A stretch of DNA of 64,000 nucleotides from Herbiconiux gentiana (GTDB taxonomy: Bacteria > Actinomycetota > Actinomycetes > Actinomycetales > Microbacteriaceae), in the NCBI RefSeq assembly GCF_024978135.1, contig NZ_JANTEZ010000002.1, forward strand, positions 186,001 through 250,000, written 5' to 3'. Shown piece after piece: positions 1-10,297 of this stretch. The notes below the pieces were generated by a model that saw only the letters and a program-made list of their open reading frames with translations, was not told the DNA's origin and did no database searches. Positions within the stretch are counted from its first letter, which is position 1. The number at the start of each line of letters is the position of its first letter. The translations under genes were made by a program, and so were the position numbers.

Positions 1-21
1 CACGATGCCGAAAACGCCGAA

Positions 22-47
22 GGGCCCTCCCCCGAAGGGAAGGGCCC
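22..47 (-). terminator. Rho-independent-like terminator of the nrd operon
   Basis: A perfect 7-bp inverted repeat (gggccct at 22-28, agggccc at 41-47) sits 18 bp beyond the nrdF stop, with extra tccc/ggga pairing inside the loop. There is no strong T-run, as is usual in high-GC actinobacteria. It probably ends the nrdHIEF transcript. Confidence 0.65.
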
Positions 48-65
48 GGTGACGGAGAGCAGGAC

Positions 66-3212
<3,147 letters not shown>

Positions 3213-3228
<16 letters not shown>

Positions 3229-3617
3229 AGTCTGTCCAATCCAATCTGGACGGCCTCGCGGTCATCCGGTGTTCCGAATACTTCGAATCGATAGAGCAGC
3301 GGGACCTTGCATTTGCGCGCGACGATGTCGCCCGCAAGGCAGTAGGCCTCGCCGAAGTTGGTGTTGCCGGCGGCGATGACGCCGCGGATCAGGCCTCTGT
3401 TCTCCTCGTCGTTGAGGAACTGGATGACCTGCTTGGGAACCGCACCGCCCGTCTCCCCACCTCCGTAGGTGGGGAGCACGAGCACGTACGGCTGCGTGGC
3501 CTTCAGTCGCTCTTCGCGGGCGTAGAGGGGGATGCGGGAGGCCGGACGCCCCAGCCCTTCGACGAACCGGCGGGTGTTGCCCGAGACGCTCGAGAAGTAG
3601 ATGAGGTCGGTGGACAT
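3213..3617 (-). CDS. nrdI: NrdI flavodoxin-like activator of class Ib RNR
   Basis: NrdI is a small flavoprotein that generates the oxidant needed to assemble the Mn2-tyrosyl radical cofactor of NrdF. The 134-residue product begins with the flavodoxin FMN-phosphate loop ([11 protein letters not shown], about residues 9-19) and has the downstream motifs LPTYGGG and [15 protein letters not shown] typical of NrdI. It overlaps nrdE by 16 bp and follows nrdH after about 55 bp. The position inside nrdHIEF makes the assignment secure. Confidence 0.96.
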
Positions 3618-3635
3618 CGGACTGCCTGCGCTGAA

Positions 3636-3671
3636 CTGGCCGGTCTGGATGATCTGGCCGGTCTCGATGGG
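3636..3671. repeat. 18-bp tandem repeat (2 copies) between nrdH and nrdI
   Basis: Two adjacent copies of ctggccggtctggatgat (3636-3653) and a near-identical unit (3654-3671) fill most of the nrdH-nrdI gap and abut the nrdH stop codon at 3673-3675. This is one of many gene-end repeats in the window. Confidence 0.8.
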
Positions 3672-3672
3672 A

Positions 3673-3912
3673 CTAGACGGCGGCGCGGCTGGCCAGCTCG
3701 GCGATCTTGTCGGGGCGGAAGCCCGACCAGTGGTCGCCGTCGTCGGTCATGACGACCGGAGCCTGGAGGTAGCCCAGCTCCTTGACCGTCTCGAGGGCCT
3801 TCTCGTCGACCGAGAGGTCGAAGATCTCGAACTCGAGACCCTTGTTCTCCAGGGCGCGGTACGTGGCCGTGCACTGGACACAGGAGGGCTTCGTGTAGAC
3901 CGTGATTGCCAT
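3673..3912 (-). CDS. nrdH: NrdH glutaredoxin-like electron donor for class Ib RNR
   Basis: NrdH is a small redoxin that passes electrons from thioredoxin reductase to NrdE. The 79-residue protein starts [20 protein letters not shown], with the CxxC active site CVQC, and contains the WSGFRPDKI substrate-binding region characteristic of NrdH. The start at 3912 was chosen because the protein then begins exactly at the conserved beta strand; an upstream in-frame ATG at 4029 would add 39 non-homologous residues and would lie inside the first NrdR box. An AAAGG Shine-Dalgarno precedes the ATG by about 10 nt. It is the first gene of the operon. Confidence 0.95.
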   Translation of the reverse strand: MAITVYTKPSCVQCTATYRALENKGLEFEIFDLSVDEKALETVKELGYLQAPVVMTDDGDHWSGFRPDKIAELASRAAV

Positions 3913-4009
3913 AGGTGCTGCACCTTTCTCGACGATGGAAAAACAGGAGGTTCTGTGGTTCTGCGGGCTGTTCACGTCGTTCTGACGCACTCCCCGGCCC
4001 GGGAGTTCA

Positions 4010-4057
4010 ATACTACATCTAGTTGTCACGCCTGGCGAGCACCCCTAGATGAAGTGT
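4010..4057 (-). promoter_or_regulatory. Pair of NrdR boxes upstream of nrdHIEF
   Basis: Two matches to the NrdR-box core (CwAtATaTwG) lie at 4010-4025 (core CTACATCTAG, 8/10) and 4042-4057 (core CTAGATGAAG followed by the consensus tgt). Their centres are 32 bp apart, three helical turns, the arrangement known for NrdR-repressed nrd operons. The first box overlaps a possible -10 element (TAGTAT on the minus strand). NrdR itself is not encoded in this window. Confidence 0.8.
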
Positions 4058-4070
4058 TACACCCGTGTAA

Positions 4071-4193
4071 TTATCCACAGGCCCCGGAGATCTGTGCACA
4101 GCTTTCACGACCATTCCTCCACAGCTTCTTCCGCGAAAAGACGCCATTCGATGCGCGCCTGTGGAGACTGCGCATCCGATCGCCTGAGGATAA
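4071..4193. promoter_or_regulatory. DnaA box and degenerate copies upstream of nrdH
   Basis: The 9-mer ttatccaca at 4071-4079 is a perfect DnaA box. A one-mismatch copy in the opposite orientation (tgaggataa) lies at 4185-4193, and further tccacag/tgtgga fragments occur between them (about 4115-4165). The rest of the 330-bp nrdH-marR gap shows no gene. DnaA control of nrd genes is known in E. coli; here it is inference from sequence only. Confidence 0.55.
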
Positions 4194-4244
4194 CTTCGAC
4201 CACCGACATCGAGCGGGCCGGGCGTGTCGCGCGGTCGTCGGGCG

Positions 4245-4751
4245 TCAGAGACCCAGGCGGCGCAGCCAGTGCGACAGAATGCGCTCCAGCTCGGCCCGGT
4301 CATCCGCCGGCAGCTCGGCCAGCAGTCGCGCCTCGTTGGCCATGTGGGCGGCGAAGGCCTCGTCGATCAGGCGCCGCCCGTCACCGGTCAGCGCCACGAC
4401 GCGGCGGCGACCGTCTCCGGCCGCCGAGCGCCGCACCACGAGCCCCGCCGACTCGAGCCGGTCGAGCCGCTTGGTCATCGCGCCGGTGGTCACCATGGTG
4501 TGGCCGGCGAGCTCGCTCGGGGCCAGCTCGAACGGGTCGCCCGAGCGTCGCAGGGTGGCCAGCACGTCGAACTCCCCCTCTCCCAGCCCGAAGCGCGCGT
4601 AGACCTCCACCAGCTCGGCGGTGAGCCGGCCGGCCAGGCGGTGCACGCGGCCGACCACCCCCTGCGGCGAGACGTCGAGGTCGGGACGCTCGCGGCGCCA
4701 CTCGGCCTGGATCTCGGAGACGCGGTCGGGGGCGGGATCGGGGCGGGCCAT
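4245..4751 (-). CDS. MarR-family transcriptional regulator
   Basis: A 168-residue MarR-type winged-helix repressor. Around residues 55-120 it shows the family features: GEFDVLATLRRSG (helix 2-3), LAGHTMVTTGAMTKRLDRLES (recognition helix) and the wing GLVVRRSAAGDGRRRVVALTGDGR. It is transcribed divergently from an EamA-type exporter with only 39 bp between the two start codons. That gap holds two palindromes with identical CTTCC/GGAAG half-sites, so it very likely represses itself and the exporter until a ligand binds. The ATG at 4749-4751 lies 6 nt from a TATAGT -10, so the mRNA is probably leaderless. The ligand cannot be told from sequence. Confidence 0.93.
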   Translation of the reverse strand: MARPDPAPDRVSEIQAEWRRERPDLDVSPQGVVGRVHRLAGRLTAELVEVYARFGLGEGEFDVLATLRRSGDPFELAPSELAGHTMVTTGAMTKRLDRLESAGLVVRRSAAGDGRRRVVALTGDGRRLIDEAFAAHMANEARLLAELPADDRAELERILSHWLRRLGL

Positions 4752-4754
4752 GTC

Positions 4755-4797
4755 TCGACTATAGCTTCCTGGGAAGTTATAGTCACTTCCATGGAAG
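4755..4797. promoter_or_regulatory. Divergent leaderless promoters with twin MarR operators
   Basis: Palindrome 1 (4759-4782) has arms ctatagcttcc / ggaagttatag; palindrome 2 (4786-4797) is the perfect dyad cttccatggaag. The CTTCC/GGAAG cores are centred at 4770.5 and 4791.5, exactly 21 bp apart. The arms of palindrome 1 contain a TATAGT -10 on each strand: plus 4778-4783 with -35 tcgact at 4755-4760, and minus 4763-4758 with -35 gtgact at 4786-4781. Each has a 17-bp spacer and lies 6-7 nt from its start codon. Confidence 0.75.
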
Positions 4798-5750
4798 CTA
4801 AATGGCGCTGGATGCTCCTCACGGCGATCGCACCGATCGCCTGGGGGTCGAACTACTACGTAACGCGGTGGTTCCTTCCCGACGACGTGCCGCTCTGGGG
4901 GGCGGTGCTGCGGGCGCTCCCGGCCGGGCTCGTGCTGCTCGCGGTGGTGCGGGAGCGGCCGCACGGCGCCTGGTGGTGGAAGGCGGCCGTGCTCGGGGTG
5001 CTCAACGTGGGGGCCTTCTTCGTGCTGATCTACGCGGCCTCGCAGCTGCTGCCGACGAGCACGGCGTCGACGCTGATGGCGTCGTCGGCGGGGGTGCTGC
5101 TGCTCGTCGCGTGGCCGCTGCTCGGGGAGCGGCCGCGGGCCGCCGGGCTGCTGGGGGCGGGGGTCGGGATCGCGGGGGTGGTGCTGATGCTGGCGGGCGG
5201 GGTGGGCGGTGTGGGGCCCGCGGTGGGTGGCTCGGTGGGGCTGGGGGTCGCGGCGTCGCTCGGCGCGATGGCGATGTCGTCGGTGGGGTTCGTGCTGACG
5301 AAGAAGTGGGGTGCGGGCATCCGCGTGCTCTCGCTGACCTCGTGGCAGCTGGTGGCCGGAGGGCTGGCGGTGCTGCCGTTCGCCCTTCTGCTCGAGGGTG
5401 CGCCGCCGCGGCTCGACACGCCCGCGGTGATCGGGTTCGGCTACGTGTCGCTCGTGGCCACCGCGCTCGCGTTCGCGGCCTGGTTCGCAGGCCTCCGACA
5501 TCTGCCGGCCGGGTCGGTGGGATTGATCGGTCTGCTCAACCCGGTGACCGGGGTTCTGCTCGGCACGCTGCTGGCCGGCGAGCCGTTCGGACCGCCGCAG
5601 GCACTGGGAACGGCGTTGGTGCTCGGTGGTGTGTTGCTCGGGCAGCGTCCACTCCTGCACAGGCGGGCTCATGTTAAACGTATGAGACGGGATGTCCCGT
5701 CGGGTGGCGCGGGCGACACGGGGTCGGATAAGGTCGCGTCACCGAACTGA
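4791..5750 (+). CDS. EamA/DMT-family membrane transporter
   Basis: A 319-residue integral membrane protein of the drug/metabolite transporter superfamily. About ten hydrophobic helices are visible in two homologous halves, beginning MEAKWRWMLLTAIAPIAWGSNYYVTR and with the second EamA repeat ending GLIGLLNPVTGVLLGTLLAGEPFGPPQALGTALVLGGVLLGQ. Such proteins usually export amino acids or small metabolites; the substrate is unknown. The ATG at 4791 is chosen because it coincides with the predicted transcription start of a TATAGT promoter; ATG 4812 is an alternative. The start codon lies inside the second MarR operator, implying direct repression. The M1 peptidase gene follows 13 bp downstream and may be co-transcribed. 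Confidence 0.9.
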   Translation: MEAKWRWMLLTAIAPIAWGSNYYVTRWFLPDDVPLWGAVLRALPAGLVLLAVVRERPHGAWWWKAAVLGVLNVGAFFVLIYAASQLLPTSTASTLMASSAGVLLLVAWPLLGERPRAAGLLGAGVGIAGVVLMLAGGVGGVGPAVGGSVGLGVAASLGAMAMSSVGFVLTKKWGAGIRVLSLTSWQLVAGGLAVLPFALLLEGAPPRLDTPAVIGFGYVSLVATALAFAAWFAGLRHLPAGSVGLIGLLNPVTGVLLGTLLAGEPFGPPQALGTALVLGGVLLGQRPLLHRRAHVKRMRRDVPSGGAGDTGSDKVASPN

Positions 5751-5763
5751 GATGAGGTCGTCC

Positions 5764-7566
5764 GTGACGAGTTGTGTGCTTGCCGCCACCGGTTTCGAGT
5801 CCTGGCCGCTGCTGCTGGCCGTGGGGCTCCTCGCCATCGGCGGTGGAACGGCCGCCTGGCTGCTGCTCGGGCGCCGCAACCGCACGGCGAAGACCGCGGC
5901 GTTCGCCGCGATCCCGCTGCTCGTGCTCGCCCTCGTCGCCTCCGGCGGCTTCGCCCCGGCTCCGGCGAGCGCCGCGGCCCCGTGCCCTCCCGGCTCGACG
6001 CCGTCCCCGATGCCCAGCACGCCGGCTCCGATCATCACGCCCACGCCCACGGCCAGCCCTTCCCCGGTCGACTACCAGCCGGGGGCGGCCGGCATCGGCG
6101 ACGCCTACTTCCCGCTCGACGGCAACGGCGGCTACGACGTGCAGCACTACGACCTCGACCTCGCCTACGCGCCCGACACCGACGTGCTCTCGGGCACGGC
6201 GACGGTCACGGCCGTGGCCACCCAGAACCTGTCGACCTTCAACCTCGACTTCGACACCCGCGCGGTCGACGGCACCGACTCCATCGTCATCTCGGCCATC
6301 ACCGTCAACGGCCAGGCCGCCGACTGGAGCCTCGCGTCCACGCAGATCAGCGACGTCACCGGGCAGCCCCGCGTCGACGGAGACGAGGGCGGCGACGCGA
6401 CTCCCCCGCGCACCGAGCTCACGGTGATCCCGTTGTCGGGCATCCCCCTCGGCGAGACGATCTCCACCACGGTGGCCTACAGCGGGGTGCCGATCGAGGT
6501 CGCCGACGCCTTCGGCCCGGCCGGCGTGTTCGCCACGCCCACGGGCGCCGTCGTCGTCGGCCAGCCGCGGGTCGCGGCGACCTGGTTCCCCGCGAACGAC
6601 CACCCCTCCGACAAGGCCACCTTCTCCACCCGCATGACGGTTCCCGAGGGCCTGCAGGTGATCGGCAACGGCCGCCTCGCCGGTCAGACCACGGCGAACG
6701 GGCAGACCACGTTCGACTGGGAGATGGACGAGCCGATGGCCACCTACCTCGCGACGGCGACCCTGGGCGACTACGCGGTCACCAGCGAGACGGGGGCCGA
6801 CGGCATCACCTACTACGACGCGATCGACCCGACGCTGTTCCAGCGCGACGTCGACGGCGCGCCGGGTGTGAAGGTCGGCGCCGTGGCGAAGACCATCTTC
6901 GAGAGCGAGCCCGAGGTCATCTCCTTCCTGTCGCAGTACTTCGGCGCCTACCCGTTCACCGAGGCGGGCGGCCTCGCCATCGGGTACATCGGCGAGCACG
7001 TCGACCCCGACACGGGCGAGACCGTGCCCGACGACCTGCCCTACGCGCTCGAGAACCAGACCCGGCCGATCTACCCGGCCTGGGCGTTCCCGGCCGACGC
7101 CGACCCGAGCGTGGTCGTGCACGAGCTGGCGCACCAGTGGTACGGCGACAGCCTGTCGATGCAGCGCTGGTCCGACATCTGGCTGAACGAGGGCTTCGCC
7201 ACCTACGCCGAGTGGCTGTGGGCGGCCGAGCACGGGGGGCCGAGCACGCAGGAGGCGTTCCAGGCGGCCTATGACCGCCGCGACGCGAGCTCTCCGTTCT
7301 GGCAGACCGTCGTGGCCGACCCCGGAGCGGCCGGCATCTTCGACGGCGCGGTCTACGACCGGGGCGGCATGACGCTGCAGGCCCTGCGCACCGAGGTGGG
7401 CGACGACGACTTCTTCGCCATCCTGAAGGGCTGGGCCACCGAGCATGCGGGCACCGCGGTCTCGACGGAGCAGTTCGTCGCCTACGCCGAGCAGGTCTCG
7501 GGCGACGACCTCACCGCGTTCTTCGACACCTGGATCTACTCCGCCGGCAAGCCCGCCCTGAACTGA
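5764..7566 (+). CDS. Membrane-anchored M1-family zinc metallopeptidase
   Basis: A gluzincin aminopeptidase of about 600 residues. The zinc site HELAHQWYGD begins at nucleotide 7120 and is followed by NEGFATYAEW, giving HExxH...E. The substrate-anchoring GxMEN motif appears as YALENQ, and VYDRGG carries the likely catalytic tyrosine. The start is uncertain: GTG 5764 has a good GAGG at 6 nt spacing, ATG 5752 is also in frame. The N-terminus is odd: LAATG, a hydrophobic helix and RRNR come first, then a second hydrophobic segment ending ASAAAP and a Pro/Thr/Ser-rich linker. The catalytic domain is therefore probably extracytoplasmic. The gene lies 13 bp after the transporter and may share its promoter. 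Confidence 0.9.
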   Translation: MTSCVLAATGFESWPLLLAVGLLAIGGGTAAWLLLGRRNRTAKTAAFAAIPLLVLALVASGGFAPAPASAAAPCPPGSTPSPMPSTPAPIITPTPTASPSPVDYQPGAAGIGDAYFPLDGNGGYDVQHYDLDLAYAPDTDVLSGTATVTAVATQNLSTFNLDFDTRAVDGTDSIVISAITVNGQAADWSLASTQISDVTGQPRVDGDEGGDATPPRTELTVIPLSGIPLGETISTTVAYSGVPIEVADAFGPAGVFATPTGAVVVGQPRVAATWFPANDHPSDKATFSTRMTVPEGLQVIGNGRLAGQTTANGQTTFDWEMDEPMATYLATATLGDYAVTSETGADGITYYDAIDPTLFQRDVDGAPGVKVGAVAKTIFESEPEVISFLSQYFGAYPFTEAGGLAIGYIGEHVDPDTGETVPDDLPYALENQTRPIYPAWAFPADADPSVVVHELAHQWYGDSLSMQRWSDIWLNEGFATYAEWLWAAEHGGPSTQEAFQAAYDRRDASSPFWQTVVADPGAAGIFDGAVYDRGGMTLQALRTEVGDDDFFAILKGWATEHAGTAVSTEQFVAYAEQVSGDDLTAFFDTWIYSAGKPALN

Positions 7567-7594
7567 CCCGCACCCGCGCCCGATCCGGGTCGCG

Positions 7595-7630
7595 CAAACG
7601 CCCCTTCCCCCCACCGGGAAGGGGCGTTTG
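7595..7630. terminator. Bidirectional hairpin terminator
   Basis: A perfect 15-bp stem (caaacgccccttccc at 7595-7609 with its complement at 7616-7630) and a 6-nt loop separate the M1 peptidase from the convergent oxidase gene. It belongs to the GCAAA...TTTGC hairpin type seen twice more in the window. Confidence 0.8.
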
Positions 7631-7681
7631 TGCGACCCCGTCGGGTGGGCGGGTGCGGAGCCCGGGCCGGACGCGCGCTGG

Positions 7682-7722
7682 AGCGGGGAGCGGGGTGCGC
7701 GGTGCGCGGTGCGCGTGCGCGC
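7682..7722. repeat. Short 7-bp tandem repeats at the 3' end of the oxidase gene
   Basis: Two agcgggg units are followed by several gtgcgcg units, ending right at the oxidase stop codon (7724-7726). The region from the hairpin at 7630 to the stop has no gene. Confidence 0.6.
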
Positions 7723-7723
7723 G

Positions 7724-9013
7724 CTAGGCCGGGAGGCCCAGGGTGCGGGTGAGGTACGGGTTGCGGAAGCGGTGGGCGGGGTCCCGCGACTCCGCGAGGG
7801 CCGCGAAGTCGGCCGCGTGCTCGTACTTCGGCTTCAGCTCAGCTGCACCAAGACTGAACCACTTGCCCCAGTGCGGCCGCACGTCGAACGGCGCGAGCGC
7901 CGCCTCGAGCGCGGGCAGCAGCGAGCGCACCTCGGCGGGGTGCGGCTGCCAGGTGAAGTGGATGGCGAGGCTGTCGCGTCCGAAGGCGGGGCTGAGCCAG
8001 AGCCCGTCGGCGGCGACCGTGCGGAGTTCGGTCACCAGGAGGTGGGGGCGGAGGCGGTCGCCGAGGGCGCGCACGGCCAGGAGGGCGGCACGCGCATCCG
8101 CTCTCGACACGAAGTACTCGGTCTGGATCTCGTCACCCGCGCTCGGCGTGACGTCGGCCCGGAAGTGCGGCAGCCGCTCCGACCAGGGGCCGGGCACACC
8201 GCCCTGCACGGTGGTGTTGTCGAGGTCGTCGCCCGCGGGCGACATGACCTTCGACCCCGCCGGCCGCGCCCCGAAGAACGAGTCGGAATAGGGGAAGGGC
8301 GCAGCAGAACCCTCCACCCGCGTCTTCACCCACGCCTGCTTGAACCCCGCGTCGCCCCAGTCGCCGAACAGGCTCACGCTGTACGCGGCACCCATGACCG
8401 CGTCGAATTCCTCGAGCGCGGCCTCCCACGAGAGGTCGACGAAGATGTCCTGCCGCACCTGGTAGCTCGGCTGGATGTCGAGGGTCACCCGTGTGACGAT
8501 GCCGAGCGCCCCCAACGCGACGACCGACCCCTCGAAGCCCTCGTCGCCCCGGACGACGCGGCGGAGCGTCCCCGACCCGTCGACGAACTCGAGCGCGGCG
8601 ACCGCCGTCGAGAGGCTGCCGTTGCCGACGCCGGACCCGTGCGTGCCGGTGGCGACGGCGCCGCCGATCGAGATGTGCGGAAGCGATCCGAGGTTGTGCA
8701 GCGCCCAGCCGCACGGCTCGAGGAAGGCCGCGAGCGAGGCGAAACGGGTGGCCGCGCCCACGGTCACGGTGCGGTCGGCCTCGGAGACCGTCGGCTCCTC
8801 GTCGCCGAACAGCGCGTCGACCGACACGAGCACACCCGGGCTGTCGGCGACGTCGTTGAACGAGTGGCGCGATCCGAGCGCACGCAACCGCGGCGTCGAC
8901 GTGACCAGCGACACCAGTTCGTCGAGCGACTCAGGGCGCACGAGGGCCGAGGCCCCGTACTCGTAGCTTCCGGCCCAGTTCGGCCCCACCGCGCTCATCG
9001 CCGGCACGCCCAT
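7724..9013 (-). CDS. Alditol oxidase-like FAD-dependent oxidoreductase
   Basis: A 429-residue flavoprotein of the VAO/D-arabinono-lactone oxidase group. The N-terminal FAD domain carries LGSRHSFNDVAD, whose histidine is covalently linked to FAD in Streptomyces AldO, and SIGGAVATGTHGSG. In the C-terminal substrate domain TELRTV and RPHWGKWF supply the Glu/Arg and Lys that AldO uses to orient polyols. It probably oxidises a polyol or sugar-like alcohol with O2, giving H2O2; the exact substrate is unknown. The start at 9013 (MGVPAMSAVGP) is uncertain, and MSAVGP at 8998 is an alternative. It lies 25 bp after cystathionine gamma-synthase on the same strand, so the two may share a transcript despite unrelated chemistry. 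Confidence 0.87.
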   Translation of the reverse strand: MGVPAMSAVGPNWAGSYEYGASALVRPESLDELVSLVTSTPRLRALGSRHSFNDVADSPGVLVSVDALFGDEEPTVSEADRTVTVGAATRFASLAAFLEPCGWALHNLGSLPHISIGGAVATGTHGSGVGNGSLSTAVAALEFVDGSGTLRRVVRGDEGFEGSVVALGALGIVTRVTLDIQPSYQVRQDIFVDLSWEAALEEFDAVMGAAYSVSLFGDWGDAGFKQAWVKTRVEGSAAPFPYSDSFFGARPAGSKVMSPAGDDLDNTTVQGGVPGPWSERLPHFRADVTPSAGDEIQTEYFVSRADARAALLAVRALGDRLRPHLLVTELRTVAADGLWLSPAFGRDSLAIHFTWQPHPAEVRSLLPALEAALAPFDVRPHWGKWFSLGAAELKPKYEHAADFAALAESRDPAHRFRNPYLTRTLGLPA

Positions 9014-9038
9014 CCCACCCCGCTCATTGCGGCCCCGC

Positions 9039-10196
9039 TCAGCGACGCGGCAGCGCGCGGTCGAGGTCGGCGATCAGGTCGTCGACCGACTCGATGCCCA
9101 CCGACAGGCGGATCACGTTCTCGGGCACCTCGAGCACCGTGCCCTTGACCGACGCGTGCGTCATCTCCGACGGGTAGCCGATCAGCGACTCCACCCCGCC
9201 GAGCGACTCGGCCAGCTGGAACACGCTCGTCGACTCGGCGAACTTGCGCGCCGCCTTCGGCCCGCCCTTGAGGGCGACCGAGATCATGCCGCCGAACGAC
9301 TTCATCTGCCGCTTGGCCAGTTCGTGGCCGGGGTGCTCGGGCAGGCCGGGGTAGTACACGGCCTCGAGCGCCGGATGCCCGACCAGGTGCTCGGCGATGG
9401 CCTGCGCGTTGGCCGAGTGCCGGTCCATCCGCACGGCGAGCGTCTTGATGCCGCGAACGGTGAGCCACGCATCCATCGGCCCGCTGACCCCGCCTGAGGC
9501 GAACTGCAGGAAGCGCACCTTCTCTTCGAGCGCGTCGTCGTTAAGCACGACGGCGCCCCCGAGCACGTCGGAGTGGCCGCCGAGGTACTTGGTGGTCGAG
9601 TGCACGACGATGTCGGCGCCGAGCGTGAGCGGCTGCTGCAGGTAGGGCGAGGCGAAGGTGTTGTCGACCACGACGAGGGCGCCGGCCGCGTGACCGATCT
9701 CGGCCAGCTCGGCGACGTCGCTGATCTTCATCAGCGGATTGGAGGGGGTCTCCAACCAGAGCAGCTTGGTGCGCCCGCCGGCCACGGCCTTCGACACGGC
9801 CGAGAGGTCGCTCATCTCGACGACCACGTTCTCGACGCCCCACTTGCCGTGGATGCGCTCGATCAGGCGGTGGGTTCCGCCGTAGACGTCGTTGCCGAGC
9901 ACGATACGGTCGCCCGGCTCGAGCAGGGCGCGCAGCAGTGCGTCCTCGGCGGCGAGACCGGACGCGAACGACAGGCCGTGCTTCGCGCCCTCGAGCGAGG
10001 CGAGCAGCGTCTCGAGCGAGGTGCGCGTGGGGTTGCCGCCGCGGGAGTACTCGTAGCCGTTGCGGAAACCGCCGATGCCGTCCTGCACGTAGGTCGACGT
10101 CAGGTAGAGGGGCGGGATGATGGCGCCGGTGGTGGGGTCGAACTCCTGGCCGGCGTGGATGGCGCGCGTCTCGAACGCGTCGATGTTCTTGGCCAT
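9039..10196 (-). CDS. metB: Cystathionine gamma-synthase (Cys/Met metabolism PLP enzyme)
   Basis: A 385-residue fold-type I PLP enzyme. It has YEYSRGGNPTR near residue 50, SFASGLAAEDALL in the cofactor pocket, VVDNTFASPYLQQPL with the PLP aspartate, and the Schiff-base lysine in VVHSTTKYLGGHSDV. The family joins O-activated homoserine to cysteine to form cystathionine; some members act as gamma-lyases, and sequence alone does not separate these. It lies 101 bp downstream of cystathionine beta-synthase on the same strand, so the pair probably interconverts cysteine and homocysteine through cystathionine. Confidence 0.92.
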   Translation of the reverse strand: MAKNIDAFETRAIHAGQEFDPTTGAIIPPLYLTSTYVQDGIGGFRNGYEYSRGGNPTRTSLETLLASLEGAKHGLSFASGLAAEDALLRALLEPGDRIVLGNDVYGGTHRLIERIHGKWGVENVVVEMSDLSAVSKAVAGGRTKLLWLETPSNPLMKISDVAELAEIGHAAGALVVVDNTFASPYLQQPLTLGADIVVHSTTKYLGGHSDVLGGAVVLNDDALEEKVRFLQFASGGVSGPMDAWLTVRGIKTLAVRMDRHSANAQAIAEHLVGHPALEAVYYPGLPEHPGHELAKRQMKSFGGMISVALKGGPKAARKFAESTSVFQLAESLGGVESLIGYPSEMTHASVKGTVLEVPENVIRLSVGIESVDDLIADLDRALPRR

Positions 10197-10249
10197 GATG
10201 GCTCCTTACTTGCGGGTGTGGTGAAGGCTGTGGTGGCGACGCGCGTGAA

Positions 10250-10279
10250 GCGACGTCGGGTGGGGCGAAGTCGGGTGAG
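10250..10279. repeat. 15-bp tandem duplication between cbs and metB
   Basis: gcgacgtcgggtggg (10250-10264) is followed directly by gcgaagtcgggtgag (10265-10279) in the 101-bp gap between the two transsulfuration genes. Confidence 0.65.
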
Positions 10280-10297
10280 GTGACCGGATGAGCCGGC

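Noticed and set aside
4071-4193. Chromosomal origin suggested by DnaA boxes
   Set aside because: No dnaA, dnaN, rpmH or AT-rich unwinding region is nearby; a regulatory role at nrdH is more likely.
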